Source: G965218495 sp965262785 (lineage in GTDB: Bacteria > Bacteroidota > Rhodothermia > Rhodothermales > Bin80). Taken from it: a DNA stretch of 64,000 nucleotides. Positions 45,829-53,595 of this stretch are shown here, in pieces. The stretch is taken from positions 1,054,001-1,118,000 of the forward strand of contig OZ253559.1 in the NCBI GenBank assembly GCA_965262785.1, given 5' to 3'. Position 1 is the first letter of the stretch. Every line of letters starts with the position of its first letter. Below the pieces are notes generated by a model. The model worked only from the letters and a program-made list of their open reading frames with translations. It was not told the origin of the DNA and ran no database searches. A program made the position numbers and the translations under genes.

Positions 45829-46248
45829 ATGCCATCGCCAAAGTATGCAGACGATCCGTCTATTGATAGTGACGAGGTGATCTGGCGGAGGATCCCTAAA
45901 GGGATGGCTTTCTTGGATTCCTCCATGGGTAGATGGCGACCTCAAAGTGGGCTATTCAGCGACTCTAGGGACAAAACGCCGATGTCAGCGCATCGGGCGA
46001 AATGCTACGGTAGTCCCGAAGAGGCGAATGTCGGAGACAATTTGATGGTTGGGCTATGCGTACGGTTTCTGCGTGATCTGGGCTTGGGGGTTGCGACGGA
46101 ACCCCCGCAGCCAGATGACGCAGGCCATGTTTTTGTGTTCGAGAGTAAGTCAGCCTCAGTCAAGAGAAAGTTGGCAGTGCGCGCGAAGTGGGTGATCCCG
46201 CCACATCAGGACTCGCAACAATTCTTCGAGAACATTGAGCCCGACTAG
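45829..46248 (+). CDS. Hypothetical protein, third gene of the TIGR04255 operon
   Basis: 139 residues, 23 bp after the second gene. It shows D-E-V-I-W-R-R-I-P, R-W-R-P-Q-S-G-L-F-S-D-S, T-P-M-S-A-H, and a C-terminal H-V-F-V-F-E-S-K-S-A-S-V. This order (W-R-R-I, R-P-x-S-x-x-F-x-D, P-M-S-V/A) is that of a widespread but uncharacterised family of small accessory proteins. No signal peptide or membrane helix. Same-strand clustering with the two upstream genes indicates one operon. The gene ends about 90 bp before an IS3 relic. Confidence 0.72.
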   Translation: MPSPKYADDPSIDSDEVIWRRIPKGMAFLDSSMGRWRPQSGLFSDSRDKTPMSAHRAKCYGSPEEANVGDNLMVGLCVRFLRDLGLGVATEPPQPDDAGHVFVFESKSASVKRKLAVRAKWVIPPHQDSQQFFENIEPD

Positions 46249-46339
46249 CCGGGTATAGTAGGAATGTATGTCAAGCTTTCTATATAGGCCCCGCTCGCGA
46301 TCAGTGACTGGACCGGTAACCCCTCCGTGTTGCGCGCGT

Positions 46340-46754
46340 CCTAGGATTTTCCACAGCGATCAGGGTGTGCAGTACACCAGCGACGAGATGACCGTCATCT
46401 CGCTGGAGGCCGACATCAGGATCTCGATGTGTGGTCGCGGTCGGTGCTACGACAACATCCTGAACGAGCGCCTTTGGCGTAGCGTAAAAAACGAAGAGGT
46501 GTACCTGAACGAGTACGCGACACTGCACGAAGCGCGGGCACGGCTACAGGCATACTTCGCCTGCCACAAGCATCAGCGTTCGCACCAAGGGTGCAGGTTG
46601 GACGCCGTGCGTGGTGTACACAGGCCGGCTGGGAGCCGACCAGACAGCGCAGCCAGCATGAACGTAAACGCTATCCACACCGGGACAGCCTAATCCCGCT
46701 ATTACCCTTCATCCAGGAGGCAAGATTTTCCTTAAGTGAGCAAAATTGTGTCCA
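46340..46754 (+). mobile_element. IS3-family transposase C-terminal relic and right end
   Basis: The frame to 46693 encodes the end of an IS3-type integrase core: F-H-S-D-Q-G-V-Q-Y-T-S (second Asp), I-S-M-C-G-R-G-R-C-Y-D-N and L-N-E-R-L-W-R-S-V-K (catalytic Glu), then R-A-R-L-Q-A-Y-F. OrfA, the first catalytic Asp and the left end are missing. The right end, GTGTCCA at 46748-46754, gives TGGACAC on the other strand, typical of IS3 termini. The final 130 bp is repeated at 19731-19861. Confidence 0.75.
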
Positions 46755-47036
46755 GCGATTCGTTTCAAAAACAAAGTCAAGCCACTAGTGACGAATCGCG
46801 TAACAGACTTCAGAATACGATGTATGGTTGTCGGTTGTTGGGACAATGCTGTGACGTCACACTGTCCAGCACATCTGGACCATGCCGATCAACAGGACTC
46901 TTGCGAGGAGCGCACACAACAGTATGAAGGGCAAGCCACACGTTAGCCACGCCCCTGCCTTCATGAGCTGGTCTGCGAAATTGTTCATCGTCGCTGGATT
47001 ACGCCGTTGCGCAACAGGTCGGCAGCCCGCTCTCAG
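46755..47036. other. Intergenic, no gene seen
   Basis: About 280 bp between the IS3 end and a small minus-strand gene. It includes an inverted repeat, GCGATTCGT at 46755 with ACGAATCGC about 27 bp later, of unknown meaning. Confidence 0.35.
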
Positions 47037-47255
47037 TCAATTCGCCCCGATTATATCCACAAGCACCATCGGCTCGATGTTGCCGGAGCGCGGGAAGTAG
47101 CTGCACTCGTAATCGACCTGCTTCAATGCGCCAAAGCCATTTCGCAACTCCACTTGGCCAGCTATAACCACCAGGGATCCATTTGAGTTGAGCGATGTGC
47201 CCCACATGCCAAGCGTGTTAGGGAACCGCATGCCAAAGGTTGCCCGGTTACGCAC
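47037..47255 (-). CDS. Small protein or C-terminal domain fragment
   Basis: 72 codons from a GTG at 47255, preceded closely by AGGAGG. It reads N-T-L-G-M-W-G-T-S-L-N-S-N-G-S-L-V-V, I-A-G-Q-V-E-L-R-N-G-F-G-A-L and Y-E-C-S-Y. The G-x-V-x-x-x-N-G-F-G-A, Y-x-C-x-Y pattern is that of a small beta-domain usually found at the C-terminus of zinc-ribbon or membrane-anchored hypothetical proteins in this type of genome. The spacing between AGGAGG and GTG is short, so it may be a fragment whose upstream part (possibly the membrane protein at 47493-47714) has been separated by decay. Confidence 0.45.
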   Translation of the reverse strand: MRNRATFGMRFPNTLGMWGTSLNSNGSLVVIAGQVELRNGFGALKQVDYECSYFPRSGNIEPMVLVDIIGAN

Positions 47256-47492
47256 GGCCTCCTAACAGGCCATCCGGGCTTTGGGCTGTAATAGGCCGCA
47301 GGTCAATAGTAGAATGACAACAACCAGAATGGAAATCCAAATATGCGTTTGGATCGCAAATCCACAGCTTTTATCTGATCGCCCATTCTACACCGCGAAG
47401 CCCGGTGCCGACGACAGGGAAGTGCGTGTGCCTATAGACACGAGCACTATTAGCACAACGAATCCGCCCCCAGTACTCTTGACCTGGCGGGC

Positions 47493-47714
47493 CTATAAGC
47501 CCTCGACATTGGCCCGTTCGTGAACCTGCAGCTCACTAAAGTCCGGGTAGTCGGCTATTGCATCCGCAGGCACCGCTGGTGATTGTTGGTATGCTATCAG
47601 CAGACCAATGATGCCCAAGAGCAACCCAACGCAGAACCATCCGGCGACCGGGGGGTCTGCTCGGGATTGGCCATCGGTTAATGGCCCAGTTTGAGGAATA
47701 GGCTCGTTGTTCAT
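47493..47714 (-). CDS. Small membrane protein, promoter displaced by ISL3
   Basis: 73 residues with a polar N-terminus, one membrane helix (G-W-F-C-V-G-L-L-L-G-I-I-G-L-L-I-A-Y), and a short acidic tail. The ATG at 47714 lies at the ISL3 target duplication: the ISL3 left end is 7 bp upstream of the start codon, so the original promoter is now about 3.2 kb away beyond 50929. With the 47037-47255 fragment downstream it may be the N-terminal half of a decayed two-part protein. Confidence 0.5.
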   Translation of the reverse strand: MNNEPIPQTGPLTDGQSRADPPVAGWFCVGLLLGIIGLLIAYQQSPAVPADAIADYPDFSELQVHERANVEGL

Positions 47715-47748
47715 GATTAAGGCTCTACCCCTGTTTTAGTGGGTAAGC

Positions 47749-48972
47749 TCACCTGTGGACGCTTTCGGGGTATAGATTCAGGCCTCCGAGGTGAATGTAA
47801 ATGGCGTTGGCAAACCGCCGTTTGTTGCGGAAGCCCCTACTGCGCACTTTGATTGTTTTGATCCGGCTGTTGATGCCTTCCGCAGGGCCATTGCTCACCT
47901 TCAGGATGATCGCATTGAGGATACCCCACAGGTGTGTTTTGATGGTTCTGGCGGCTGCCTTGACCGGTTCCAGCCGACACCGCATGGCCCACGACAACCA
48001 TCGCTCCCAACCCTTGCGCGCCCATGTGCGGTGGACATAGTGCCACAACTGCAGGGCCATTTCCTTGATAGCCCACGCGCGGGCCGTCTTCAACGTGCTG
48101 GTACGCAACTGCTGGAAGCGCGCCTTCTGCTTAGCAGACATGTTGGCCGGGTGAGTCAACCAATCATACTTGGTTCCCTTGAGGTCTTCCAGGCCTTCCT
48201 TCATCAATGCCCGGTGCTCCTGGCGCCGAACCTTGTCCACGGCAGTTCCCAGACATTTCACTACGTGGAACTTGTCAAAGGCCACCTTCCGTTGCGCCTC
48301 TGGCACATGCTCCAGCGTGGCGTTGATGTAGGCCGGCCACATGTCCATGCTGACACTCTCGATGCCCTCCAGTTGCTCCAAAGTGAGCCCAGCATACCAG
48401 CGCGTAAGTGTTTCTTTCCTACGGTCTTCGCCCACATGCAGCACCGTACCCGCCTTCGCATCCGAAACAATGGTGACATACGCATGGCGCTTGCGAAAAG
48501 AGGTCTCATCCACGCCAATATGGGCAACATTCCGTTCCTTCCTCCGCGCAAGGCCGCATTGCACCGCGCGCTGCATGATCCCGTCTATCGCATTCCAGCT
48601 CACCCCCATCAGACGAGATACCGCCTATACACTCGCCTCCTGCAGCCAATCAATCACCAGCGTCTCAAACCCTGCAGTGAACCGTGACATAGGTTCCGCC
48701 CACGGAACCGACACTGTGCGCACTCCATGCTCCGGACATTCCACGCGGGGAAGCTCCGCAACCACCATGGTGCGATACTCGCACAGGTCCAGGTGACGCC
48801 ATTGCCGACGACGGTGGTCGTAGCCCGGAGACGCCGAGCCGCACTCCGGGCAAGGCAGCTGATGGCCGTCCTCGCAATCTACATGTATCCGGACTTCTTG
48901 CGCCTCATGCGCAAACGTCACCTCGGATACCTTCCAGGGAGCCTGGATGCCCAAGAGGCAAGCGATATCTTT
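47749..48972 (-). pseudogene. ISL3-family transposase, split by IS1595 and by an in-frame TAG
   Basis: The original start lies at 50790-50788 (ATG, reading M-S-Q-L-K-K-D-I across the junction), beyond the IS1595 insertion; joining 50790-50768 to 48964 downward gives M-S-Q-L-K-K-D-I-A-C-L-L-G-I-Q in frame. The N-terminal zinc finger C-P-E-C-G and C-P-E-H, then E-A-S-V, TAG at 48627-48625, A-V-S-R-L-M-G-V, and the DDE core with G-V-D-E-T-S-F, S-M-D-M-W-P-A-Y and F-D-K-F-H-V-V-K follow in one frame. A CAG-to-TAG change (Gln) is the simplest reading. The C-terminal N-G-P-A-E-G-I-N-S-R-I-K motif is intact. Confidence 0.88.
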
Positions 48973-49069
48973 GGGAATTATATAGTTGAGTTGAGGTCTG
49001 TGACAGGCCGAACCAATACGTGAAGATCAGGGCCAGACGTATTTTCGTTTGAGCATTCGAAGAAGTATG

Positions 49070-49222
49070 CTAGGCCGACACCTTACGTTCAGCCTTCTTT
49101 GGCACCGTCCGCAACAGCCTCCGTGTTGCCTCAATCACGCTAAGCCCTGCGTAGCGCGGATTCGGACTTGGCGCGTTGCTTATGCGCTCGAATTCGGCTT
49201 GTTGCTGCTTCTCGGTTTTCAT
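49070..49222 (-). CDS. 50-residue basic passenger protein
   Basis: ATG at 49222 to TAG at 49070. It reads M-K-T-E-K-Q-Q-Q-A-E-F-E-R-I and then N-P-R-Y-A-G-L-S-V-I-E-A-T-R-R-L-L-R, ending in a Lys/Arg-rich tail. The pattern N-x-x-Y-x-G-x-[ST]-x-x-E-x-x-R-x-L-x-R recurs in the protein ending at 51969 (N-H-F-Y-Q-G-K-T-P-A-E-V-A-R-M-L-A-R). This suggests a real small family, perhaps DNA/RNA-binding or antitoxin-like (inference). It lies inside the IS1595 ends as cargo. Confidence 0.5.
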   Translation of the reverse strand: MKTEKQQQAEFERISNAPSPNPRYAGLSVIEATRRLLRTVPKKAERKVSA

Positions 49223-49456
49223 TGGTCACTCTCCGTTTTAGAGGGCAAGACACGGCAGAACCGTGGGGGCTGTTTCTTGCTAAATCGGGTAACTGGCTAC
49301 CTGGAACTTGAAGCCGAATACGAGAGCCGCAAGGTAAATACGCGGGACGAACACAGAACGTTGGTCGGGTAACAACGCCCGAATTCTGCCCCCAGGTCCC
49401 GGTATTTCACACCTAATACGTCCAGTGGGCCCTGCTTTATGCGGGCGCCCTTGTCG

Positions 49457-49678
49457 TTAACTCCGGCGATGTCCAACGCGTTTCCCAATGCGATTTCCGA
49501 TAATGCCGCCTATGGCCCCCACAATTATGCCCAGTGGAATTGTGGCCGGAATGGCCCACCCTCCACTCGCAATGCCTATGCTTGCACCTATCTTGGCACC
49601 TGCAGCCCCGCCACCTATTAACCCCGTAGCGGTTCCGATACGCTCGCTTCGCCTACTTACTCTGGACGTGTTTTTCAT
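49457..49678 (-). CDS. Glycine-zipper small membrane protein, passenger in IS1595
   Basis: 73 residues from the ATG at 49678. A basic N-terminus (M-K-N-T-S-R-V-S-R-R-S-E-R) precedes a long run of G-x3-G repeats: G-L-I-G-G-G-A-A-G-A-K-I-G-A-S-I-G-I, then a second G/I-rich helix, and ends with N-R-I-G-K-R. Glycine-zipper segments of this kind insert in membranes or form oligomers; they occur in small toxins and stress proteins. The function here is unknown. The position between the transposase gene and the left end marks it as element cargo. Confidence 0.5.
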   Translation of the reverse strand: MKNTSRVSRRSERIGTATGLIGGGAAGAKIGASIGIASGGWAIPATIPLGIIVGAIGGIIGNRIGKRVGHRRS

Positions 49679-49760
49679 TAGCTCGAAATGCAAGGTGTAT
49701 TAGGTGCGCCATACTGCGCGCTAGTGAGTCGGCAGTCTACGACAATACCGACACTTGAGC

Positions 49761-50696
49761 TCAGCCCACCAATTCCTTGTACATTACCCTGCGCCCCACC
49801 AGCCCAGCTACCACACATTTCATCTGTGCTTCCGTGTCCATTGGGCGAAGGTTGTGCTTGCCAGCGAATTGAACAATGTAGCGGTTCAAATGCTTCTTGC
49901 TTATCTGGTGGTACACGCCGTGATACGCCCGTTTGAGTGCAGCCCAAAACGATTCCATGCCGTTTGTGTGGGCCTGCCCGTTCACGAACTCCGAAACAGA
50001 GTGCTTCACCGTTTCATGCCGCACTCCGACCATGTTCTGGTACGCCCGAGCTTCGTCCGTGTACACCGTAGCGTCAATCTCTGTGCTGTCACACACGAAG
50101 CCCTGCAACGTAGCCGCCGACGTGTCCGGCACTACTTGCGCTTTGATCTTGCCTGTCTTGCGGTCTTTCATACCCACTACAGGAGCCTTGTCCACAGGCC
50201 CACGTCCGAGATTGGCTTTCTTGTGCTCATGCTTGTTCTTTTCAAGCCCGCCAAAGTACGCTTCGTCCACCTCGACCGGCCCCTCAAACTCCGTTGGCAT
50301 GGAAGCCACCAAGCCCTCACGAATGCGCTGCAACATGAACCACGCCGTAGTTTGCGTGACACCTAAATCGCGGTGGAGCTTCATGCTGGACACGCCTTTC
50401 AGAGAAGTCAGTTCCAGATAGATCGCCCACACCCAGGTTCTAAGCGGTAACGGAGACTGCTCGATCGCCGTACCCGTCTTGACGCTGAAGTACTTCTTGC
50501 AACCGCGGCAACGATACGGCATGGTCTTGTGCCTGCAGGCATAGATATTCACGCTGCCGCAACGCAAGCAGTACTTCTCATCGTCCGGCCAGTGTGCCGA
50601 CTCAAACCATTTTCGCGCAGCTGCCTCGTCCGGTATGCGACTGGCCAACTGCATTAGTGTGATTCCCTGTCTGTGTGAACGTCCTGGTGCAGCCAT
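49761..50696 (-). CDS. IS1595-family transposase
   Basis: 311 residues. N-terminal zinc ribbon (C-L-R-C-G then Y-R-C-R-G-C-K-K-Y-F-S-V-K-T-G-T), helical linker with S-L-K-G-V-S-S-M-K-L-H-R-D-L-G-V-T-Q, and the ISXO2-like DDE core: V-E-V-D-E-A-Y-F-G-G, V-Y-T-D-E-A-R-A-Y and H-T-N-G-M-E-S-F-W-A-A-L-K-R. All catalytic residues are present and the frame is intact. The start is the ATG at 50696. Likely functional. Confidence 0.92.
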   Translation of the reverse strand: MAAPGRSHRQGITLMQLASRIPDEAAARKWFESAHWPDDEKYCLRCGSVNIYACRHKTMPYRCRGCKKYFSVKTGTAIEQSPLPLRTWVWAIYLELTSLKGVSSMKLHRDLGVTQTTAWFMLQRIREGLVASMPTEFEGPVEVDEAYFGGLEKNKHEHKKANLGRGPVDKAPVVGMKDRKTGKIKAQVVPDTSAATLQGFVCDSTEIDATVYTDEARAYQNMVGVRHETVKHSVSEFVNGQAHTNGMESFWAALKRAYHGVYHQISKKHLNRYIVQFAGKHNLRPMDTEAQMKCVVAGLVGRRVMYKELVG

Positions 50697-50937
50697 GGTC
50701 TTGGTCGTTGGACTGCGCAAAATATACGAAAAACTCTCGTAAAGGTCAACTCAACTATATAATTCCCATATCTTTCTTCAATTGCGACATATCGTTGATG
50801 GGGTTGGTGAACATGTGTACCATCGTGATGATGGCCTGGAAACAAGCCAGAAACGGCAATGAATCCGCATCATCTCATATCGTTTCCCATTGAATACAAC
50901 ACTGTACCCATCAAATTAGGGGAAGAGCCATGATTAA

Positions 50938-51168
50938 TGGCCGCTACTCGAATGAGCGTTTCCAGATGTCCCGCCTATTTGCTGGAGCGGGTGATCGGCC
51001 CGCGCCAGTTAGCGGGTGTTGTATTTGGCGAGTAACCCGAGGAGTCGGGCTCCTACGCGCGAGGATGCGAAGGCCAATATACTCACTTTTCAACCCAAGG
51101 TCTGCAACTCTTTGTGGTCTGGCGTGCTATACTCCAGTTGTCTGCCCTCAGTCCAACAGCTTTACACA
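50938..51168. other. Intergenic region right of the ISL3 element
   Basis: About 230 bp. Before ISL3 insertion this DNA was the upstream region of the small membrane protein gene now ending at 47714. No gene or clear promoter seen. Confidence 0.35.
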
Positions 51169-51348
51169 ATGGCCAAATCACTTATGAGACACGTTCGATA
51201 GGCCCTCACGACGCTCTTTTCCGACCAGAAGGCGATGCTCGCGGATATACGGGAGCTCAAGGCGGATGTCGCGGAGCTCAAGACTAACATGAAGATGGTG
51301 AAGGAATTGCTAACGCTCTTGGCCGACAAGGTGCTAGAGAGGGCTTGA
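51169..51348 (+). pseudogene. Small coiled-coil protein with in-frame TAG
   Basis: A 59-codon frame starts M-A-K-S-L-M-R-H-V-R, meets TAG at 51199, and continues in frame A-L-T-T-L-F-S-D-Q-K-A-M-L-A-D-I, then a heptad-like helix E-L-K-A-D-V-A-E-L-K-T-N-M-K-M-V. TAG for CAG (Gln) would give one continuous amphipathic protein. Alternatively a 37-residue protein starts at the ATG at 51234. It ends 3 bp before the next gene's ATG, so the two were one operon. Confidence 0.45.
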
Positions 51349-51351
51349 TTG

Positions 51352-51744
51352 ATGATAGACCCCTTGAGTTTTGCCCAGATCATCTGGTTGGTGGTGGCGT
51401 TGGTTGGTGGTATTGTGGCGGTAACGTTTTCGGTGCGATTCAATGTGACGAAGTATCTGCGGGACCGCCGAGACCGGCAGAAAGACAAATTGAAGATCGT
51501 GTGTCCCCATGTGGAAATAACCGACAACCATGAAGGTGCCTTCACCCAACCGACATTCAGCCAGTTACCGGACTCACCCGCATTCCAGTGCTGGGTGTGT
51601 GGCTTTACCACACACCAGCAACAAGCAATCTACGATCTGGCGAAAGGCTACGAGCAAGACCGGGATCTGTATGTGAAACGACAGCGCCAAGCAAATGCAC
51701 TCTGTCGAAAGTTGTATGGTGTTAAAGCATGGCCACATATCTAA
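51352..51744 (+). CDS. Membrane-anchored zinc-binding protein
   Basis: 130 residues: one N-terminal helix (F-A-Q-I-I-W-L-V-V-A-L-V-G-G-I-V-A-V), a basic R-D-R-R-D-R-Q-K-D-K stretch, then I-V-C-P-H-V-E-I and F-Q-C-W-V-C-G-F-T-T-H, whose Cys/His pairs look like a zinc ribbon. The tail is helical. No named family was recognised. It is flanked by the coiled-coil gene and the small basic gene, forming a three-gene cluster left of the nested IS stack. Confidence 0.6.
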   Translation: MIDPLSFAQIIWLVVALVGGIVAVTFSVRFNVTKYLRDRRDRQKDKLKIVCPHVEITDNHEGAFTQPTFSQLPDSPAFQCWVCGFTTHQQQAIYDLAKGYEQDRDLYVKRQRQANALCRKLYGVKAWPHI

Positions 51745-51969
51745 TGGAGCACACATAAAATCAACCTTTCGCAGCCCGACTCGACGATCCCCAAGCAAAA
51801 GTCTGACGCCCCAGAAGAAACCGAAGCCAAAGCCCGCAAACAGCGCAAGCGCCTACTGGACAAGGGGTCGAGCACGCCCGCCCAGAACCACTTTTACCAA
51901 GGCAAGACACCCGCGGAGGTAGCGCGAATGCTCGCAAGGGCGAAGCCGGCGAAACGTGGGTCGGCCTGA
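51745..51969 (+). CDS. Small charged protein sharing a motif with the IS1595 passenger
   Basis: An open frame of 74 codons directly after the preceding stop; no ATG/GTG/TTG is evident before the conserved part, so the start is unclear (possibly a non-standard start or a frameshift). The sequence is E-E-T-E-A-K-A-R-K-Q-R-K-R-L-L-D-K, then Q-N-H-F-Y-Q-G-K-T-P-A-E-V-A-R-M-L-A-R and a Lys/Arg tail. The Y-x-G-x-[ST]-x-x-E-x-x-R-x-L-x-R motif matches the 50-residue protein at 49070-49222. The outer IS begins 16 bp downstream. Confidence 0.4.
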   Translation, partial: WSTHKINLSQPDSTIPKQKSDAPEETEAKARKQRKRLLDKGSSTPAQNHFYQGKTPAEVARMLARAKPAKRGSA

Positions 51970-52227
51970 AACCTGCGTTCAGTTGAGGCTCTTGCATAAA
52001 TGGGCTGCCGGGATTGTCAGTATAGACAATCGGCGCTGAAATTCAGCATGCATTCAGTGGATTGAAGAAAGAAAGGCGCCGGTGTGGTTTGCGCACTCCG
52101 AAAACTCTAAGTGTTGCAGTGATTGCGACCCGGAAGGGCAGATGTCGGCGATGGGCTGTGACAATCAAGCACACCTATCCTGCACACCTGGCACGACAGG
52201 CGCCTTTCTGCGCTCAGCTGAGGTCGT

Positions 52228-53358
52228 TTAGCCCAGCATTCGCACCATCTGGTCCACGGTCAGCGCGAGCATACCGAACATGAGGTGACACTGCACCTTC
52301 GCGTTGCCACGTACGCGAACGTGACGACCGCCATACTCGTCTTTGAGGCGACCAAAGACGCGCTCGACGGTCGAACGCTCCTTGTAGCGCTCACGCACGG
52401 GCGATACAAACCCAGTCGTACGCTGGGCCTTCGCCTCACGCTTTAGCGCCTCCTTCCCAGCGCGTGTACGCGGGTGCTGGTCAATGATCGGTACATGTCC
52501 AAGACGCTGGCTGTGAAGGCGTATCTCCTCCACGTCATAGGCGCTATCCATCAAATCGTATAAACTCGTGACCAGCTCTGCGGACCTGGTCCCCAGCGGA
52601 ATGGCCACCTGACTGTCATGCACGGACGCGGACGTCACGATGCAACGGATCGGTATGCCCCCGTCTGCCACATCAGCGTGCAGCTTGTAGCCGCTCCAGC
52701 TTTGCTTGTAGCCCTTGGAATTGCGCTTGACGCCCCGGTTGCACTTCTTTGGCAGGTCTTCTTCCGTCTCCTGCAGGCTCATACCCGACTGGCGTACGAC
52801 GCGCCGCTCCTTCTTTGCAGGTTCCTCTCCCTTACGCGGTCGCCCAGGCTTGCGCTTGGCAGGTGCCCGCTCCTTTGCAGCAGAGCGCTCGCGCGCCTGG
52901 ATCGCCGTATAATCACGTGAGATATGTTCAACAACCTCCTCCTGGTAGCTCTATACGATCAGTGCACGATGCATCCGATCTGGAAGACTGGTCACGGCAA
53001 ACTCTGCGAATGCGCGTGAAAAAGTCGCCTCGCTTGGAACCTGGTCTTGACGTTCCCACCTACACAAGCAGCGCAACTGGGGGTCCGAGCACACCCGGTC
53101 GATCAACGCGCGGGTCGTACCAATATTGTAGACCGCCTTCGGCAGAAACGCCCGCGCAAGCTCCGTACGATCCTGCAGCGGACGCCCGCACGCTGCCGTG
53201 GGATCGCTGCGCAGTTAGGACTCAACGCGAACGATATCCAACACGTTCAGCAGCTTCGTCTGCAACTCGGTCAAAGGACCGAGCAACTCCTCCGCACAGG
53301 AGAAGAGCGTCTTTTGGTGACTTATCCAAGAACACAGTATCTTCCTTCCAAGGGACAC
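52228..53358 (-). pseudogene. IS5/IS1182-like transposase with two in-frame stops
   Basis: A single frame of 376 codons from the GTG at 53358. It shows L-T-E-L-Q-T-K-L-L-N-V-L-D-I-V-R-V-E-S, TAA (53217-53215), G-R-P-L-Q-D-R-T-E-L-A-R-A-F, V-P-S-E-A-T-F-S-R-A-F-A-E-F-A, TAG (52953-52951) in A-L-I-V-stop-S-Y-Q-E-E, H-I-S-R-D-Y-T-A-I (first Asp), a basic K-P-G-R-P-R-K-G linker, D-S-A-Y-D (second Asp), I-I-D-Q-H-P-R, and E-R-V-F-G-R-L-K-D-E-Y-G (Glu). All catalytic positions remain; only the stops inactivate it. The 185-codon C-terminal part is open. Confidence 0.75.
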
Positions 53359-53595
53359 GGCTGCCTCCGTTGTCTTAGAGATTTAGACGGCAGTTTGTCA
53401 CTTTTGCCGAGGGACGAGGTGTTGGCACGGTTAAAATAGGCGACTTTAACTCGATTATCATCTAGTACTCATAGGGTTTATAACCGTTATTATTGATGAA
53501 GTCTGTTGTAGTGCTATTTTAGTGTTATTCATCAATACTTCACACAGACAACGCCCCCACCCGCTATATTGGGCGCAGGCCAATACGACTGCGCC

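Larger units (their letters stand above)
48973..50767 (-). mobile_element. IS1595-family element with passenger genes
   Basis: Bounded by a perfect 22-bp inverted repeat starting GGGAATTATATAGTTGAGTT (48973-48994 and, on the other strand, 50767-50746) and an exact 8-bp target duplication ATATCTTT (48965-48972 and 50768-50775), as expected for IS1595. 1795 bp is longer than a minimal IS1595 because about 790 bp downstream of the transposase gene carries extra small genes (49070-49222, 49457-49678). It is inserted into codons 7-8 of the ISL3 transposase gene. Confidence 0.9.
47721..50929 (-). mobile_element. ISL3-family element carrying a nested IS1595 element
   Basis: Ends: left 47721 begins GGCTCTACCCCTGTTTTAG; right 50929 read on the other strand begins GGCTCTTCCCCTAATTTGA, both running into TGGGTA (about 25-bp imperfect inverted repeat). 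Exact 8-bp target duplication ATGATTAA at 47713-47720 and 50930-50937. Without the nested 1.8-kb insertion and one duplication copy the element would be about 1.4 kb, normal for ISL3. The transposase gene is interrupted at codon 8. Confidence 0.9.

Noticed and set aside
47791..48687. 298-codon plus-strand frame opposite the ISL3 transposase
   Set aside because: Antisense of a recognised transposase; no domain of its own.
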